The position numbers were made by a program, and so were the translations under genes. The notes beneath the pieces were generated by a model. The model made no database searches. It was not told the DNA's origin and was given only the letters and a program-made list of their open reading frames with translations. Shown here piece by piece: positions 10,935 to 21,466 of a stretch of DNA of 64,000 nucleotides. How positions within the stretch are numbered: the first letter of the stretch is position 1; the number at the start of each line of letters is the position of its first letter. Origin of the DNA: an uncultured Flavobacteriaceae bacterium. Lineage in GTDB: Bacteria > Bacteroidota > Bacteroidia > Flavobacteriales > Flavobacteriaceae. The DNA lies in the NCBI GenBank assembly GCA_949372605.1, contig CASIAE010000002.1, forward strand, positions 26,001-90,000, written 5' to 3'.

Positions 10935-13900
10935 TTATTTTTTGTAGAATTTATTGAAACGCCAGTAGGATAGAGTCCCGAGTAATGAAATGATTACAAT
11001 GGCGTAATACACGAAATTAGGAGTGATAATCTTATCGCCACTTGCATAAGAATGAAGTCCAACTAAGTAGAAATTAACACCGAAATAAGTCATTAGAATA
11101 CTTGCAAAAGCAACAATACTCATAAAGTTAAAAGTCCAATTACTCCGTAATCCAGGAACTAAACGCATGTGAATTACAAATGCGTAAACCATGATACTAA
11201 TTAGTGCCCAGGTTTCTTTTGGGTCCCAACCCCAATATCTTCCCCAACTTTCATTAGCCCACATGCCACCGAGAAAATTTCCAATGGTAAGCATAATTAA
11301 ACCTACGGTTATTGATAATTCATTGATTATAGTGAGTTCTTTTATATTCAGTTCAATTTTATCCTTGTTCTTTTTATTGGTTAACAGCATTAACAACAAA
11401 GTCACCACTCCTATGATCATTCCCAGTGCAAAAGGCCCATAACTTCCAACAATAACAGCAACGTGGATCATGAGCCAGTAACTGTCTAAAACAGGTTGTA
11501 AGTTTGCAATGGCTGGATCCATCCAGTTCCAATGAGCAATCATTAAAATCATGGAAGAAACAAAAGCGGTTGAAGCTAATGTCAAATCAGATTTTCTTCC
11601 GAAAATTAATCCAAAAAACAAAGTTGCCCAAGCAACATAAATCATGGATTCATAGGCATCACTCCAGGGGGCATGACCCGAAATAAACCACCTTGCGATC
11701 AAACCTCCTGTGTGGAGAATAAAAAGGAAAAGAATTATATATTTTAAGAGTGCAATAGTAAATCTTAATGCTTTATTATTTTTAAATATTTGAACCAACA
11801 GAACTACAAACAAAAACAACCCAGCATAGAGATACCAACTAAAAAGCTTCTTAAATATGTCGTACTTATTGTAGGTGATTTCAGCATCTATTCTCTCTGC
11901 AGAAGGTAATACCTGCTTGCCAAATTTCCTTTGAAAGCCTTCTATGCTTTCTAACAAACCATTGGATTGCTCATAGTCCCCTCCGTTTTTAGCCAACCTA
12001 AGGGCATTGAAATACAAAGGCAATATGTTATAGACATAAAGTGAATCTTTTCCTTTAAAGCCTGAATCTTTTAATTCTGGATATGAAACCCATTTGTTCG
12101 ATGGTTCATTGGGAATTGGAAAAATTCTTAAGATCTTACCTTCCAATGCTGAATACAACAAATTTACCCTTCGATCTACTTCAATAAAATCTTTTTGGAA
12201 TTGATTCGGTACTGCAGCGCGATAAGCACTTTCTAATTGAGAAGATATTTTATAATTACCCTGATCATCAAAAAACGAAACCAAAGAAGCTTTTTTCTGT
12301 TTCGAGCCTATTTCAAGAATACTTCTTAAACTATCATTACCTCTTTTTAAATAAATGATCGGTATGTTGTACCAAACTGCAGGGTTTTCAATCATCGACA
12401 TCATCACCTGATCGGCATTGAGTTCACCGTATCTGTCACTCTTGCTTACTTTCCTCAATAATTCAGAAGAAAAAGTATTTGCTGGCTTCATCCTTCCGCC
12501 AAGGTCTTGGATCACAAGGCGACCAAATTTTTGCGCATGTTCTTTCGAAACTACATTTGTATTAACTACTGAATCAAAATTAAATACAGGGCGCGTGATA
12601 GGCCCATGAGATTGTCCATTGGCAAAAGACACACCAAACAACAAAAGTATCAATGTTAAACTTTTCTTTTTCTGCTTTAACTTTTCAAGTTTTGCAGATA
12701 AATCTTTGAATCGAGTTTTACCGATAAAAAAGATTCCCATCATACTTAAATACAATAAAATATAACCAGCATAAGTAATGTTCGTTCCCCAAAAATCATG
12801 ATTTACTGAAAGTACCGTTCCGCGTTCATCTGGGTCAAATGAAGCTTGAAAAAAACGAAATCCTTGATGATCTAATACGTGATTCATATAAACCTCATAT
12901 TCAAAGGGATCCTTGTCCTCGACTGTGATCTCACTTTTAAATGAAGAATAGCTTTTTTCTGTACCAGGATATTTTTCGGCAATAAAATCATTCAATCTTA
13001 TTGAAAAAGGCAATTCCTTTCTTAGAGAACCATATTTTAAATAAAAATCCAATCCACCTAAAGTTATCTTCTTCATATTATTAGAGATTCCTTTGCCTCC
13101 AAGAATCGTAATTGAGTCAGATTGGTTTCCCGCAATTATATTTAATCTTAGCGCATCTTCCGCTTGTTTTGTTTCTTCTGAAATTTTAACCCATTCAAAT
13201 TGTCCTCTTAAAGGAGGGTCTGGAATTACAAATTGGAAATTGGCTAAATTATATAACGATCTCAACTGGAGTGTCTGCTCAATTAATTCTTCAACATTTC
13301 CTGTTTGTTGATCGGCCATTCTCATGTAACTGCCCTCGAAAGGTGATGTTATGTAATGGAGTCCACCTTCTGATCTCAAGTTTATTGCGCCCGCAATAGG
13401 ATTGTTAAGGGTGAATAGAATGTTATGAATACTTGCAACCTCTCCTTCCTTTAGGTAATGATCGTGACGCGAACCATCTCCTGATTCAACGATTTTTATG
13501 TAACGGTCTCCACTATCGTTCAGGACCAGCTGTTCCTCTACATCCTCTGTATAGTTTAGATAATTTACAGAAAATGGAATTCCATTAAACTGATTGTCCC
13601 AACTAAAATCATTGTTGACATACTCGGAAAACAAAAAGTCTTTTTCGAGTGTTTTACGCTGAGCAATGCCGTCAATCTCTCCTTCAACAAAGATTGTTAA
13701 ATAAGTTTTATCCGTTAGAAAAGTTTTCTCGGTTGCTCCCTCTCTTATTGGCATAACGCCCTCATAACCAAAGTATCTAGTAACAAATGCTCCGAAAATG
13801 ATCAAAATAAAGGAAAGATGTAACATTAAAACCGTCCACTTTTCTTTTCTTAATAATTTATATTTAAATATATTTCCAAAAAAATTAAGCATTAATAAGA

Positions 13901-14072
13901 CTAAAATAAGTTCGAACCACCAAGCGTTATAAATCCATATTTTAGAGGTATCCGTACTGTACCAACTTTCTATGAATGTTCCCAATGCCATTGCGGAGGG
14001 AAAAACAACAAAAAGGATCGCCATTAAACGGTTTGAAAACAAATACTTTAGAAATTTTTCCTTCATTATCAA
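10935..14072 (-). CDS. ccsA: cytochrome c biogenesis protein (ResB/CcsA-type fusion)
   Basis: Large multi-TM protein with CcsA WGRYWGWDPKETWALISIMVYAFVIHMR motif and ResB-like N-terminal half. Confidence 0.9.
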   Translation of the reverse strand: MIMKEKFLKYLFSNRLMAILFVVFPSAMALGTFIESWYSTDTSKIWIYNAWWFELILVLLMLNFFGNIFKYKLLRKEKWTVLMLHLSFILIIFGAFVTRYFGYEGVMPIREGATEKTFLTDKTYLTIFVEGEIDGIAQRKTLEKDFLFSEYVNNDFSWDNQFNGIPFSVNYLNYTEDVEEQLVLNDSGDRYIKIVESGDGSRHDHYLKEGEVASIHNILFTLNNPIAGAINLRSEGGLHYITSPFEGSYMRMADQQTGNVEELIEQTLQLRSLYNLANFQFVIPDPPLRGQFEWVKISEETKQAEDALRLNIIAGNQSDSITILGGKGISNNMKKITLGGLDFYLKYGSLRKELPFSIRLNDFIAEKYPGTEKSYSSFKSEITVEDKDPFEYEVYMNHVLDHQGFRFFQASFDPDERGTVLSVNHDFWGTNITYAGYILLYLSMMGIFFIGKTRFKDLSAKLEKLKQKKKSLTLILLLFGVSFANGQSHGPITRPVFNFDSVVNTNVVSKEHAQKFGRLVIQDLGGRMKPANTFSSELLRKVSKSDRYGELNADQVMMSMIENPAVWYNIPIIYLKRGNDSLRSILEIGSKQKKASLVSFFDDQGNYKISSQLESAYRAAVPNQFQKDFIEVDRRVNLLYSALEGKILRIFPIPNEPSNKWVSYPELKDSGFKGKDSLYVYNILPLYFNALRLAKNGGDYEQSNGLLESIEGFQRKFGKQVLPSAERIDAEITYNKYDIFKKLFSWYLYAGLFLFVVLLVQIFKNNKALRFTIALLKYIILFLFILHTGGLIARWFISGHAPWSDAYESMIYVAWATLFFGLIFGRKSDLTLASTAFVSSMILMIAHWNWMDPAIANLQPVLDSYWLMIHVAVIVGSYGPFALGMIIGVVTLLLMLLTNKKNKDKIELNIKELTIINELSITVGLIMLTIGNFLGGMWANESWGRYWGWDPKETWALISIMVYAFVIHMRLVPGLRSNWTFNFMSIVAFASILMTYFGVNFYLVGLHSYASGDKIITPNFVYYAIVIISLLGTLSYWRFNKFYKK

Positions 14073-14197
14073 TCGATATCTTTTCGCTTACAAAGATACT
14101 TGTTGAGATTTAATTACAACAAAATCAAACTATCAAATTGAATGAAATTATAAATAATTGGACCAAAACTGAAATAAAAAAAACTTTAAAAAAATTT

Positions 14198-14363
14198 CGC
14201 AGCTAAACTGAGCTGACATCCAAGCTAGTTAAGACATTGTTGCTAAAACAGATACCGCTAATTGAATAAATTTAAAGGTGTTAATGCCCTTCATTGTGAT
14301 ATACATCGCTGCAAACGATCCGCTACATCATACTATCAGGATGGAAACAGGAATCATTAAATA
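14198..14363 (-). pseudogene. possible membrane protein gene remnant
   Basis: One minus-strand frame reads YLMIPVSILIV*CSGSFAAMYITMKGINTFKFIQLAVSVLATMS*LAWMSAQFSCE with two in-frame stops. Confidence 0.25.
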
Positions 14364-14453
14364 ATATTTTGAAAGGTAATTGCTCCTAGGGTGATGTAGG
14401 AATTCAAAAGTAAAAAATTAGATAATATAAATTTAGTTAAAAATATCTTTATG

Positions 14454-14461
14454 TATTTTTG
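14454..14461 (+). promoter_or_regulatory. Bacteroidota -7 promoter box (TATTTTTG)
   Basis: Matches TAnnTTTG; ends 3 nt before the ATG at 14465. Confidence 0.5.
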
Positions 14462-14464
14462 AAA

Positions 14465-15217
14465 ATGATTAAAATCGTATTGTTAGGAGCTGGGAATCTC
14501 GGTCATCATTTTCAAAAACTTTTTCATGAAGCTGAAAATGTTGATTTGGTTCAATGGTACAATAGAGATTTAAGTGCAATTGGGTTTGCTGAAAATGATA
14601 CTAAGATCACTAATGAACTTACTCAATTAGAAGACGCAGATCTTTATATAATTGCAGTTTCAGACAATTCCATAGCCAAAGTAAGTTTCCAAATCAACAG
14701 GCAGTGCTTGGTTGTCCATTGTGCAGGTGGTGTTGACATGAAAGTATTAAAGTCTGTTGGAAGAAAAGGGGTGTTCTACCCCTTGCAAACTTTTACCAAA
14801 TCACATAAATTGTATTTTAAAGACCTTCCCATTTGTATCGAAGCTGAAGATGAAAAGGATAAAATCACATTATTTAATCTCGCAAAAGGACTTGGCGCAC
14901 TCCCCTACGAAATAAATTCAAGTCAGAGGGAAGTGTTGCATTTGACTGCTGTTTTTATCAATAATTTTGGAAATCATCTTATTAACATTGGAAATAAAAT
15001 TGCCAAATCAAACAATATTCCTTTTGAAATTCTGAATCCAATCATTCTTGAAACAGCCAAAAAAGCAATTGCACAAGGACCTGAAAAATCTCAAACTGGA
15101 CCTGCGATTAGAAATGATGAAAACACAATTAAAAAGCACTTGGATTTATTAGAAAATACTCAATACAAAGAATTATATTTAAATCTTACAGCTTCAATCA
15201 AACAGAACAATGAGTAA
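14465..15217 (+). CDS. Rossmann-like and DUF2520 domain protein
   Basis: IKIVLLGAGNLGHHFQKLF ... VLHLTAVFINNFGNHL. Track start (14459) is TTG; ATG at 14465 preferred. Confidence 0.88.
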   Translation: MIKIVLLGAGNLGHHFQKLFHEAENVDLVQWYNRDLSAIGFAENDTKITNELTQLEDADLYIIAVSDNSIAKVSFQINRQCLVVHCAGGVDMKVLKSVGRKGVFYPLQTFTKSHKLYFKDLPICIEAEDEKDKITLFNLAKGLGALPYEINSSQREVLHLTAVFINNFGNHLINIGNKIAKSNNIPFEILNPIILETAKKAIAQGPEKSQTGPAIRNDENTIKKHLDLLENTQYKELYLNLTASIKQNNE

Positions 15218-15734
15218 AAAAAATTACAAAGAAAAATTAAACAACATCAAAGCCTTTATTTTCGATGTCGACGGAGTGCTTACAGATGGTAGAGTTTTAG
15301 TTACAACCTCTGGAAAAATGCATCGCTCTATGAACACAAAAGATGGATTTGCAATGAAGTTTGCACTTACAAACGGCTACAAGATTGCCATTATATCTGG
15401 CGGGACAAACGAAGGCGTTAGAGATCGTTTTGAAGATCTAGGAGTTCAAAAAGTTTATTTAGGAGCACATCAAAAAGACAATTCTTTTGACGATTTTGTA
15501 AAGGAAAACAATCTCAATTCAAGCGAAATTTTATATATGGGTGATGACATTCCTGATATCTCAGTGATGGAAAAGTCTGGTCTTTCGACCTGTCCCAACG
15601 ATGCTGTAACTGACGTTAAAGATATTGCAGATTATATTTCTCATAAAAAAGGAGGAGAAGGCTGTGTCCGTGAAATCATAGAACAAGTCCTTCGAGTTCA
15701 AGGGAATTGGCCTTTTGGGAAAAATAACAAATAA
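15210..15734 (+). CDS. HAD phosphatase, KDO-8-phosphate phosphatase-like (KdsC)
   Basis: FIFDVDGVLTDGRV, MGDDIPDISVMEKSGLSTCPNDA. Confidence 0.88.
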   Translation: MSKKNYKEKLNNIKAFIFDVDGVLTDGRVLVTTSGKMHRSMNTKDGFAMKFALTNGYKIAIISGGTNEGVRDRFEDLGVQKVYLGAHQKDNSFDDFVKENNLNSSEILYMGDDIPDISVMEKSGLSTCPNDAVTDVKDIADYISHKKGGEGCVREIIEQVLRVQGNWPFGKNNK

Positions 15735-15739
15735 AGCTT

Positions 15740-16330
15740 TTGGATATGCTTTCACCAAATGATTATGAAATAATTCTGGCCTCTGGATCTCCAAGAAGGA
15801 AAGATTTTATGAATCAAATCGGCTTCCCTTTTACTATCAAGACATTTGATGTGGAGGAAAGTTTTCCCAAAAATCTAAAAGGTAAGGAAATTGCTGATTA
15901 CATTGTCGCAAAAAAGTCAGCCCCTTTTAAAGAAATAATTCATCCAAAACAAATTGTCATCACTGCAGACACAATCGTTTGGCTTGAAAATGAGTATTTG
16001 GGAAAACCCAAAGACGAAACTGATGCCAAAAATATGTTGCAAAAGCTTTCTGGAAAATCACACGAAGTAATCACGGCAGTTGGGTTTCTTTTCGATGGTC
16101 AATTCGACATTATCAATGAAGTAACTGAAGTACATTTTAATCCGCTTTCGGAAATTGAAATCGATCAATATGTCAGTCAATACAATCCACTTGACAAGGC
16201 AGGAGCCTATGGCATTCAAGACTGGATCGGGGAAATTGGAATTTCTAAAATTAATGGCAGTTACACCAATGTGGTCGGATTACCTCTCGCTCAGGTTTAT
16301 CAAAAAATTAAATCTATAATTCAGAATTGA
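15740..16330 (+). CDS. maf: Maf-like nucleoside triphosphate pyrophosphatase
   Basis: IILASGSPRRKDFM, ADTIVWLENEYLGKPKD, DKAGAYGIQDW. Confidence 0.92.
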   Translation: MDMLSPNDYEIILASGSPRRKDFMNQIGFPFTIKTFDVEESFPKNLKGKEIADYIVAKKSAPFKEIIHPKQIVITADTIVWLENEYLGKPKDETDAKNMLQKLSGKSHEVITAVGFLFDGQFDIINEVTEVHFNPLSEIEIDQYVSQYNPLDKAGAYGIQDWIGEIGISKINGSYTNVVGLPLAQVYQKIKSIIQN

Positions 16331-16375
16331 TTCTTTTTTTTAAATAATGTAACTTAAACTTTAAAATCAAAACAA

Positions 16376-17254
16376 GTGATACACAAAATATTTAGCAGTC
16401 TCTTTCTTGTTTTTTCTTTGATCAGCTGTTCAGAGCAGACGTTAAATCCAGAAAAAGTTAACCTGAGTAAGGAATTCAAGTCTTATTGGTTTGATGGAAA
16501 AGCAGAAATATCCACTTACATTTTGTCTCAATCGAGGTATGGGGAAATGCGATCAGGCAATGTTGTTTTGATTTTTGTGACAGAAGATTTTTTAAAAAAA
16601 GAACAAGTAAAAGCTAATATTTCTTCCGAAAAAAGTGAGTCTATATTAAAGCTAAATCGTATCGTTAGTTTCTTAACCGGAATCTATCCTTATCACATTA
16701 TGAACAGTTCTTTCGTTTCATTGGAGGAGAAAAAATCTTTAAGAAAAATCACAGCTTCCATTCAAGAATGGTGTGGGCATACTTACCTTCAGCTCAATAA
16801 AAAATCAGAGCTTAAGATCAAAAGACATTCTTATTTTGAGGGAGAAACAGATCAAGAACTTAATTTTAAAAATGCCTTGACAGAAGAAGAGCTTTGGAGT
16901 ACAATCAGAATAAATCCCAGCAGCTTGCCCATTGGAAATTTAAACATAATTCCCTCCTTGGATTTATTGCAGCTGAATCACTTAAGAATAAAACCCTATC
17001 AAGCGATTGCGAAATTAGATTTCAAGAATAATTATTTTACTTATAGTCTTGAGTTTCAAGATTTAAATCGTTTAATTAAAATTAAATTCAAAAATAGTTT
17101 TCCCAACCAAATAGAAGGATGGGAAGAGTTTTCACTTAAGGAAAACATTCAGCTGAGCAGCGCAAATCGATTGACCACAAAAAAAATTAGTTATTGGCAA
17201 AATAATAAATTAGGAGATGAAAAATACAGAGACAGCTTACTGCTCAATCCATAA
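16376..17254 (+). CDS. hypothetical lipoprotein
   Basis: Lipobox LISCSEQ; GTG start; directly downstream of maf. Confidence 0.7.
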   Translation: MIHKIFSSLFLVFSLISCSEQTLNPEKVNLSKEFKSYWFDGKAEISTYILSQSRYGEMRSGNVVLIFVTEDFLKKEQVKANISSEKSESILKLNRIVSFLTGIYPYHIMNSSFVSLEEKKSLRKITASIQEWCGHTYLQLNKKSELKIKRHSYFEGETDQELNFKNALTEEELWSTIRINPSSLPIGNLNIIPSLDLLQLNHLRIKPYQAIAKLDFKNNYFTYSLEFQDLNRLIKIKFKNSFPNQIEGWEEFSLKENIQLSSANRLTTKKISYWQNNKLGDEKYRDSLLLNP

Positions 17255-19709
17255 GATTATGATGCGTTTCATTATCTTTATTATGAGCATGAATATCATT
17301 CATGCCCAAAGTTCTTCGGAGAACTACAAAAGTATTCAGAAGTTAAATTTCCTGGGTTCAGTACTTTATGTTGCAGCACATCCGGATGATGAAAACACAA
17401 GAATGATTTCTTATTTTTCAAATCACCTTCTTGCGCGAACTGCCTATTTATCTCTGACAAGAGGAGATGGTGGACAGAATTTAATTGGATCCGAATTAAG
17501 GGAAGCTTTGGGTTTAATAAGAACACAAGAACTGTTATCAGCCCGACGCATTGATGGTGGAGAGCAATATTTTACAATGGCCAGCGACTTTGGTTACTCA
17601 AAACATCCAGATGAAACATTTTCGATTTGGGATAAAGAAAAAGTTCTTTCACAAACCATTGAAAGAATAAGACAATTCAAACCCGATATTATAATTAATC
17701 GTTTTGACCACAGAACTCCTGGAAAAACACATGGTCATCACACCAGTTCAGCAATTATAAGCACCGAAGCCTTTGAACTCTCTGGCTCAAAAAACGCTCT
17801 TTCTATCTCTGAAATCTGGCAGCCCAAAAGGCTATTTTTCAACACCTCTTGGTGGTTCTATGGAAGTCGCGAAAAATTTAACAAATCGGATAAATACAAT
17901 TTAATTGAATTTGACAGTGGCGTTTATGATCCTTTAACGGGGAGAAGTAATTCTGAAATTGCTGCAATGAGTAGAAGTCAGCACAAGTCGCAGGGGTTTG
18001 GAAGTGCTGCGCAACAAGGTCGTCAGGTAGAGTACCTGGAGTTGATTAAAGGAAGGCCACTAAAATCAAACAATCCATTTGAAGGGATTAACACAAGCTG
18101 GACGCGCCTTGCAGGCGGTGCTGAAATTGAGAAACTGATTATTGACGTTATCGATGAATTTAATTTCTCAAAACCTTATCTGAGTGTTTCAAAACTTGTT
18201 CTGGCCTATGATAAAATCAAAAAACTGAAGAACAAGCATTGGAGTGAAATAAAATCAAAAGAAATTGAAGGTGTTATTTTGCGGTGTCTTGGGGTTGATC
18301 TTCAAGTAAATGCTTCAGTGCCTTATGCAATTTTTGGCGAAGAAATAAACATAACAACTAAAGTAATCAATCCAAGTCCGATAAAAGTTATCATCAAACA
18401 GCTTGAAAAAATCAAGCAAACCGAATCAATCGAAAAATCATTGGTGCAAAACTTAGTTTTTGAAAAAAAAATAAAACATATAATAAAAGGGGAGATTAGT
18501 AGCCCATATTGGCTTTCTGAGGAAAGTTCAACAGGAATGTACAGCACGTCGAAAAAAAACCTCATCGGGTTGGCAGAAACTCCAGCAGCAATTGTCATTG
18601 ACTTTACGCTTTTAATTGAGGGTGTGGAGATAAAAGCGACCATACCACTCTCCTATCGCAAGACAGACCCTGTCAGAGGAGAAGTTGTCGTGCCATTCCA
18701 AATACTTCCTGCCACCACAACTCAAATCGAAGAACCGGTTTATTTGTTTTCAGGAAAAGAAAAAAAATCAATTAATATAAAGGTCAAAAATAATGGTGAA
18801 AGTTTTGAAGGGAACATTCATTTAAAGGGAAATAAACATTGGAAAATTTCACCAGAAAATCATAGCATTGTTATTGATGGAAAGGGTACCGAGAAAAACC
18901 TTTCATTTGAAATAACACCCCCTGACTTTCCAGATCAATTCGCACTTAAACCTCTAATAGAAACTAGTAAAAACAGTTTTAACGCATCGATGCAGGAAAT
19001 CGAATACGATCACTTCCCTAAGCAATACATGGTAGTTCCGGCAAGTTCAAAAGCAATTACATTAGACTTAAAAACTGACGTAAATAAAATTGGTTACATC
19101 AATGGAGCTGGAGACAAAATTCCTGAAAGTTTACGAGCAGTGGGAATCGAAGTTGAAACGCTTGATGCGGATCAAATTAGTCTTGAAAAACTGAACAACT
19201 ATGCCTCAGTGGTGATGGGCATTCGGGCGTTTAATGTGAATGAATCCTTGTCCTTTAAAAATAAAATTTTATGGGAGTATGTCGCTCAAGGTGGAACCTT
19301 ATTAATTCAATACAACACCAGCAGAGGACTAAAAACAAATGAAATTTCGCCCCTCAATTTAACGCTTTCGAGGGATCGTGTAACTGATGAGAATGCAGCT
19401 GTAACAATTTTAGATAGTAAACACCTCCTGTTAAACCACCCTAACAAAATAAGCTCTAAAGACTTTGAAGGTTGGGTGCAGGAGCGCGGATTGTATTTCC
19501 CTAACAAATGGCACGATGATTTTGAACCATTATTAAGAATGAATGATCCCGGAGAAAATCCGAAAGATGGCGCGTTGTTGTCCGCAGATTACGAAAAAGG
19601 AAAGATTGTTTACACTGGATTAAGTTTTTTTAGGCTTTTACCGGCTGGAGTTCCGGGGGCTTATCGATTGTTTTTTAATTTAATCGCACCTAAAAATGAA
19701 AGAAAATAA
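17217..19709 (+). CDS. PIG-L (LmbE-like) deacetylase, large secreted form
   Basis: VAAHPDDENTRMISYF, LTRGDGGQNLIG, HGHHTSS. True start probably at the Met near 17259. Confidence 0.88.
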   Translation: MKNTETAYCSIHKIMMRFIIFIMSMNIIHAQSSSENYKSIQKLNFLGSVLYVAAHPDDENTRMISYFSNHLLARTAYLSLTRGDGGQNLIGSELREALGLIRTQELLSARRIDGGEQYFTMASDFGYSKHPDETFSIWDKEKVLSQTIERIRQFKPDIIINRFDHRTPGKTHGHHTSSAIISTEAFELSGSKNALSISEIWQPKRLFFNTSWWFYGSREKFNKSDKYNLIEFDSGVYDPLTGRSNSEIAAMSRSQHKSQGFGSAAQQGRQVEYLELIKGRPLKSNNPFEGINTSWTRLAGGAEIEKLIIDVIDEFNFSKPYLSVSKLVLAYDKIKKLKNKHWSEIKSKEIEGVILRCLGVDLQVNASVPYAIFGEEINITTKVINPSPIKVIIKQLEKIKQTESIEKSLVQNLVFEKKIKHIIKGEISSPYWLSEESSTGMYSTSKKNLIGLAETPAAIVIDFTLLIEGVEIKATIPLSYRKTDPVRGEVVVPFQILPATTTQIEEPVYLFSGKEKKSINIKVKNNGESFEGNIHLKGNKHWKISPENHSIVIDGKGTEKNLSFEITPPDFPDQFALKPLIETSKNSFNASMQEIEYDHFPKQYMVVPASSKAITLDLKTDVNKIGYINGAGDKIPESLRAVGIEVETLDADQISLEKLNNYASVVMGIRAFNVNESLSFKNKILWEYVAQGGTLLIQYNTSRGLKTNEISPLNLTLSRDRVTDENAAVTILDSKHLLLNHPNKISSKDFEGWVQERGLYFPNKWHDDFEPLLRMNDPGENPKDGALLSADYEKGKIVYTGLSFFRLLPAGVPGAYRLFFNLIAPKNERK

Positions 19710-19794
19710 AATTTCAAAAATATATTTGGGTTTAATTTTAACTCAAGTTGCCTATTGGGCACTCTTTTATTTATTCATGAAATATTATAATTAA
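19696..19794 (+). CDS. 32-aa single-TM small membrane protein upstream of symporter
   Basis: Not in the ORF track: MKENKISKIYLGLILTQVAYWALFYLFMKYYN*. Its TAA shares one base with the symporter ATG (TAATG). Confidence 0.55.
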   Translation: MKENKISKIYLGLILTQVAYWALFYLFMKYYN

Positions 19795-21464
19795 TGGGAA
19801 ATATTGACTGGATGATCTTGGGTTTTACCCTAATTTTCATCATCCTCTATGGGATAAGAAAAAACAACTCTCACAAAAACATTCAAGATTATATTAAAGG
19901 AGGAAATAAAGCCTCTTGGTTTACTGTAGGCCTATCTGTTATGGCAACTCAAGCCAGTGCAATTACTTTTCTCTCTACTCCAGGACAAGCTTTTAATGAT
20001 GGCATGGGGTTTGTGCAGTTTTATTTTGGTTTACCTTTTGCGATGGTGATCATCTGTCTTTTTTTTCTACCCGTTTATCATAAATTAAAAGTATTCACAG
20101 CTTATGAATTTTTAGAAAAAAGATTTGATCTTAAAACAAGAATTTTAACTGCAATACTTTTCCTTATTCAACGAGGATTAGCAGCAGGAATAACAATTTA
20201 TGCACCGGCAATAATCCTTAGCGTAGTTTTAGGTTGGGATTTAAAAATGCTTATCGTAATCATAGGATTCTTAGTTGTTTTTTACACAATGATTGGTGGA
20301 ACCCAGGCTGTCAGTGTCACCCAAAAACAACAAATGTTCATTATATTTTCAGGAATGATCGCCGCTTTTATTTTTATCGTTTGTGCTTTACCCGAAAATA
20401 TAAATTTTTCCAATGCACTAGAATTGGCAGGAATCAATAAGAAATTAAATGTGTTAGATTTTAGCTTTGACCCAAACAATCGATACACTTTCTGGAGTGG
20501 AATAACGGGAGGGCTTTTTTTAGCACTTTCTTATTTTGGTACTGACCAAAGTCAGGTTCAACGCTACCTATCGGGAAAATCATTAAAAGAAAGTCAACGA
20601 GGCTTAATCATGAATGGATTCTTAAAAATCCCAATGCAGTTTTTTATATTGTTAACGGGAGTTATGGTTTTTGTCTTTTTTCAGTTTGAAAAAGCCCCGA
20701 TACATTTCAACAAGAATGCCATTGAAAAGGTCAAGGAGTCCACTCATCGAACTGCATTTGTTGAATTAGAAAAACTAAATGATCAACTGCACCTTGAGAA
20801 GCAACAATACATTAATGAAACGTCATTTTTTGAAAGTGAACCGCTGAAAGAGAAATACCTTCAAGTTCAAAATCAATATGAGCAAAACCGAAAAGCAGCC
20901 AAAAAACTAATTGAACAAGTAGAGCCAAAAGTCGAGTCAAATGATAAGGATTATGTTTTTATTTATTTCATTCTAGAGCATCTACCAAGAGGACTAATAG
21001 GGCTTCTTTTGGCCGTAATACTTTCTGCTGCCATGAGTTCCTCTGCCTCTGAAATAAATGCACTTTCAGCAACGAGTGTGGTGGATCTTTACAAAAGATT
21101 TAAACCCAACTCTGAACCCAAACATTATGTCTGGGCTACCAAAGTCTTCACCGTACTTTGGGGATGTATTGCGATTTTATTCGCAATGGTCGGGAATTTG
21201 TTTGAGAATTTAATTCAATTGATTAACATCATTGGATCGCTTTTCTACGGAACCATTCTTGGGATTTTCTTAATTGCAATTTTCATTAAATTTATCAGAG
21301 GAAAAGCCGTGTTTTTTGCTGCAATAATTTCAGAAATTATGGTGTTGTATGTTTACAAAATAGACATCGTTAGTTTTCTTTGGCTCAACGTAATTGGCTC
21401 AATACTCACCATTATGTTGGCTATAATTTTACAAGCAATTTTTAAAGAAACAGTAAAAGCTTAG
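19794..21464 (+). CDS. sodium:solute symporter (SSS family)
   Basis: Multi-TM; GLSVMATQASAITFLSTPGQAF, SYFGTDQSQVQRYLSGKS, SAAMSSSASEINALSATSVVDLYKR. Confidence 0.92.
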   Translation: MGNIDWMILGFTLIFIILYGIRKNNSHKNIQDYIKGGNKASWFTVGLSVMATQASAITFLSTPGQAFNDGMGFVQFYFGLPFAMVIICLFFLPVYHKLKVFTAYEFLEKRFDLKTRILTAILFLIQRGLAAGITIYAPAIILSVVLGWDLKMLIVIIGFLVVFYTMIGGTQAVSVTQKQQMFIIFSGMIAAFIFIVCALPENINFSNALELAGINKKLNVLDFSFDPNNRYTFWSGITGGLFLALSYFGTDQSQVQRYLSGKSLKESQRGLIMNGFLKIPMQFFILLTGVMVFVFFQFEKAPIHFNKNAIEKVKESTHRTAFVELEKLNDQLHLEKQQYINETSFFESEPLKEKYLQVQNQYEQNRKAAKKLIEQVEPKVESNDKDYVFIYFILEHLPRGLIGLLLAVILSAAMSSSASEINALSATSVVDLYKRFKPNSEPKHYVWATKVFTVLWGCIAILFAMVGNLFENLIQLINIIGSLFYGTILGIFLIAIFIKFIRGKAVFFAAIISEIMVLYVYKIDIVSFLWLNVIGSILTIMLAIILQAIFKETVKA

Positions 21465-21466
21465 TA

